Virus record (IMG/VR): IMGVR_UViG_3300030339_000099
Coordinates: 1 to 41,830 of that record
Source of the DNA: a virus
Strand: one strand, 5' to 3'
Length of the DNA stretch: 41,830 nucleotides
The translations under genes were made by a program, and so were the position numbers. The notes beneath the pieces were generated by a model, which saw only the letters and a program-made list of their open reading frames with translations, was not told where the DNA came from and made no database searches. Below are positions 40,071 through 41,830 of this stretch, one piece after another; the first letter of the stretch is position 1, and each line of letters starts with the position of its first letter.

Positions 40071-40535
40071 ATGTTAATTCAATTAGACAAAGTATCAAAA
40101 AACGCATATTTAGAAAGTGTAGTAATACCAGAAGCAGGAGTACCAAACGGTGCTTTAATATCAGTAGGAACAACAGGAACTGCTTACAATACTGTAAATG
40201 GAGTGAAAATTGCCGATGTAACTAGTTCAATAGTTATGTTAGTAGAAGAATTCATGAATAGAACAGGAACAGAAGATGAAACTACAATGACTTTTAAAAC
40301 AGGAGACATTATAAGAGGTTATCATTTACCAAAAGATTCTACAATAACAGCTACTATTGATGGTATCACAAGTGCTACAAATGTTTCTGCTGATATGGTA
40401 GGAAAATTTGTAATTCCAGTAGTAGGTTCATACTTAGGAAAAATCAATGCTACTGCATCAGGAAGTTTATGCTTTGAAGTTAGAGCTGTAGAAACTCTTT
40501 ATGGTCAAGACGCATTAGTATTAAAAGTAGTTTAG
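40071..40535 (+). CDS. Probable head decoration protein
   Basis: 154 aa, small, beta-rich and Ala/Gly/Thr-rich (GALISVGTTGTAYNTVNG; VIPVVGSYLGKINATASG), like capsid-stabilising decoration proteins, which usually sit directly before the major capsid gene as here. ATG 40071 is used; the longer frame from 40050 would read through the ribosome binding site shared with the capsid gene. Placement recalls SP-beta YonC. Function is inferred. Confidence 0.65.
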   Translation: MLIQLDKVSKNAYLESVVIPEAGVPNGALISVGTTGTAYNTVNGVKIADVTSSIVMLVEEFMNRTGTEDETTMTFKTGDIIRGYHLPKDSTITATIDGITSATNVSADMVGKFVIPVVGSYLGKINATASGSLCFEVRAVETLYGQDALVLKVV

Positions 40536-40560
40536 TTTTAACTAAACAAATTATTAAACA

Positions 40561-40601
40561 AAACTAAAAAATAAATTAAAATATGAAAGCGAGGAAATTA
40601 A
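40561..40601 (+). repeat. 41-bp leader, copy 2
   Basis: Exact duplicate of 40028-40068, placed three bases before the major capsid start codon. Confidence 0.9.
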
Positions 40602-40603
40602 AA

Positions 40604-41605
40604 ATGGCTAATACAATTACACAATTAATGAAATTATCAAAAGACGTTTATTTAGGTGCACCAGTTATATACAATAATGTTTCAGGGGAGGATGCTTTAA
40701 AGACTGCTTTGATTGGTTCAATCGGTGGAGAATGGAATTTCTATAATTTCAATAAAAACAAATGGGATTTTTATCAAATAATTTCAGAAGTTTTAACTTT
40801 ACCAGCTCAAGAAATCATGGGAGAAATGTTTAAGGGTGTTGTTAAAACAGAAACAATTCCATATGGTGATAAAAAGATTATAACTGTTGAAGACCAAAAC
40901 TTATTTAGAGTAGCAACTGTTGCAAGTGGTAACTCAGATATTAGAAGACAAAGAATATTCAATAAACAAATTACAGTTGAATGTGGAAATATAGCTGTTA
41001 AGTTATATGATGATTTTGATAGATTTATTGCTGGTAGAATCAATTGGGCTACTCTTATAGATAGAGTTAGACGTTCAATTGCTAATGATACTGCTAGAAA
41101 AATTTATAACGCATTACTAGGTTCTTATTCAGCTACAAATGCTAACTATAATGTTACAGGTGTAATGAATGAAACAACTTTAGATAGAATGATTGCTAGA
41201 GTTGAAGCAAAAACTGGTTTAAAATGTGCTTTATATGGTACTAAAGAAACTCTAGGAAAGCTTTCTACTGGTACAACTTCTATAACAACTGTTGTACATA
41301 CATCAGAGAAACAAAGAGAAGATTATGCTTCAATGGGATACTTCCAAAACTACAAAGGAACTCCAATGGTAGAAGTACCTACATTATTAGACCCAGGTAC
41401 AGATAATCTTACATTTGGAAATGAATTGTTTATCTTACCTGCTGGTATGGAAATAATCAATGTAGTTTATGAAGGAACACCTATAGTAAGTGATTCACAA
41501 GATATTGGTGATAGAAATGATAGACAAATTGAATTCTTATTCACACAAAGATTAGGAGTTGTTTGCTTAATTTCTGGATACTTTGGTATTTACAAACTTC
41601 AATAA
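40604..41605 (+). CDS. Major capsid protein
   Basis: 333 aa, the size of an HK97-fold capsid protein without a delta domain. It contains the spine-helix region (IDRVRRSIANDTARKIYNALLG), a beta-rich P-domain and a C-terminal YEGTPIVSDSQDIGDRNDRQ leading to a hydrophobic end strand (RLGVVCLISGYFGIYKL), as in many capsid proteins. Its place after protease/scaffold and decoration genes supports this. ATG 40604 is used, with AGGA about 8-10 nt upstream. A terminator follows at 41614. SP-beta YonB is probably the positional equivalent. Confidence 0.82.
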   Translation: MANTITQLMKLSKDVYLGAPVIYNNVSGEDALKTALIGSIGGEWNFYNFNKNKWDFYQIISEVLTLPAQEIMGEMFKGVVKTETIPYGDKKIITVEDQNLFRVATVASGNSDIRRQRIFNKQITVECGNIAVKLYDDFDRFIAGRINWATLIDRVRRSIANDTARKIYNALLGSYSATNANYNVTGVMNETTLDRMIARVEAKTGLKCALYGTKETLGKLSTGTTSITTVVHTSEKQREDYASMGYFQNYKGTPMVEVPTLLDPGTDNLTFGNELFILPAGMEIINVVYEGTPIVSDSQDIGDRNDRQIEFLFTQRLGVVCLISGYFGIYKLQ

Positions 41606-41613
41606 TATCACAC

Positions 41614-41640
41614 AATGAGAAGGGTTAATCTCTTCTCATT
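41614..41640 (+). terminator. Stem-loop after the capsid gene
   Basis: AATGAGAAG pairs perfectly with CTTCTCATT over 9 nt, followed by ATAAATTAAA, so the U-run is weak; partial read-through into the next gene is likely. Confidence 0.7.
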
Positions 41641-41673
41641 ATAAATTAAACAAATTAAAAGGAGAGAAATAAT

Positions 41674-41830
41674 ATGACAACAAAAAATATTAAAAATGAT
41701 AATATAGATGAAAAGGAAATAAAAACTACTACTAAAACTAAAACTATAAATGCAAAACCTAAAAGAGATTTGACTGAAATAATGGCAGAAAAAGAAGAAA
41801 AACTTAAAGCAGAACAATTAAGTGAATTAG
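41674..41830 (+). CDS. Start of a head-module protein (3' truncated)
   Basis: ATG at 41674 with AAAGGAGAG upstream; 52 codons are visible before the window ends. The visible part is charged and low-complexity (Lys/Thr/Glu-rich, KTTTKTKTINAKPKRD), so probably an unstructured N-terminal arm. It follows the capsid gene directly and could be a head completion protein; the family cannot be judged. Confidence 0.75.
   Translation, partial: MTTKNIKNDNIDEKEIKTTTKTKTINAKPKRDLTEIMAEKEEKLKAEQLSEL

Noticed and set aside
1-41830. CRISPR array
   Set aside because: The only regularly repeated units with spacing are the 16-bp iterons at 10225-10481, whose spacing is irregular and which precede rep.

Overview
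The window is a very AT-rich stretch with Firmicutes-type translation signals (GGAGG ribosome binding sites, ATG/GTG/TTG starts) and Clostridium-like codon and protein style. It carries both plasmid maintenance genes (a TubZ/TubR partition system and an iteron-controlled Rep_3-type initiator) and phage head genes (terminase, portal, protease/scaffold, decoration protein, major capsid). The best reading is a large clostridial phage-plasmid: a temperate phage kept as a circular plasmid, like Clostridium botulinum phage c-st. The head genes, together with a YonO-like RNA polymerase, resemble the SP-beta late (yon) module. No integrase, tail, lysis or toxin genes lie in the window. That fits a plasmid prophage, but the window is only part of the genome.

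Layout. 1-247: end of an unknown gene. 248-4740: a long non-coding tract whose + strand is G/T-rich on the left and A/C-rich on the right. It is interrupted by an IS607-type element (tnpA/tnpB, 2474-4510) flanked by 27-bp imperfect inverted repeats; its TnpA has lost the usual catalytic serine. 4747-6820: a small membrane protein, an FtsK-like translocase and a replication-relaxation-like protein in one operon. 7113-7553: small membrane-anchored protein. 7709-10075: tubZ and tubR on the minus strand, a candidate tubC region, and a divergent TubY-like gene. 10225-11416: seven iterons and the Rep_3 initiator. 11691-15485: a winged-helix protein, a T5orf172 protein, a 5'-nucleotidase and small genes.

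15803-23801: a duplicated HNH/AP2-like protein, a 935-residue single-chain RNA polymerase of the YonO/eukaryotic RDR type, a coupled zinc-ribbon protein, a beta-CASP nuclease and small proteins. 23802-25490 has no gene but is full of hairpins. It has its own promoter at 24141, a terminator near 25404-25447 and an embedded tRNA-Tyr. I read it as a giant structured non-coding RNA of about 1.27 kb, of the general GOLLD/ROOL type found in phages. 25491-31105: zinc-ribbon protein, metallophosphoesterase, ClpP-like protease and unknown proteins. 31277-33055: a tnpB-only IS200/IS605-type element that keeps both end hairpins and TTAC/TCAA cleavage tetranucleotides. 33120-33962: GIY-YIG endonuclease. 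34024-41830: head module (small and large terminase, portal, protease-scaffold with an internal start, decoration-like protein, major capsid, and the start of one more gene).

How it may work together (inference): Rep plus iterons replicate the circle, TubZRC segregates it, and FtsK and the relaxation-like protein move or process DNA. On induction, the phage RNA polymerase would transcribe late genes, with the beta-CASP nuclease processing RNA. A recurring intergenic motif of the form TAAYATATTARARTAATA, at 11 or more sites mostly 15-40 nt upstream of genes, is a candidate recognition or regulatory element for this programme.
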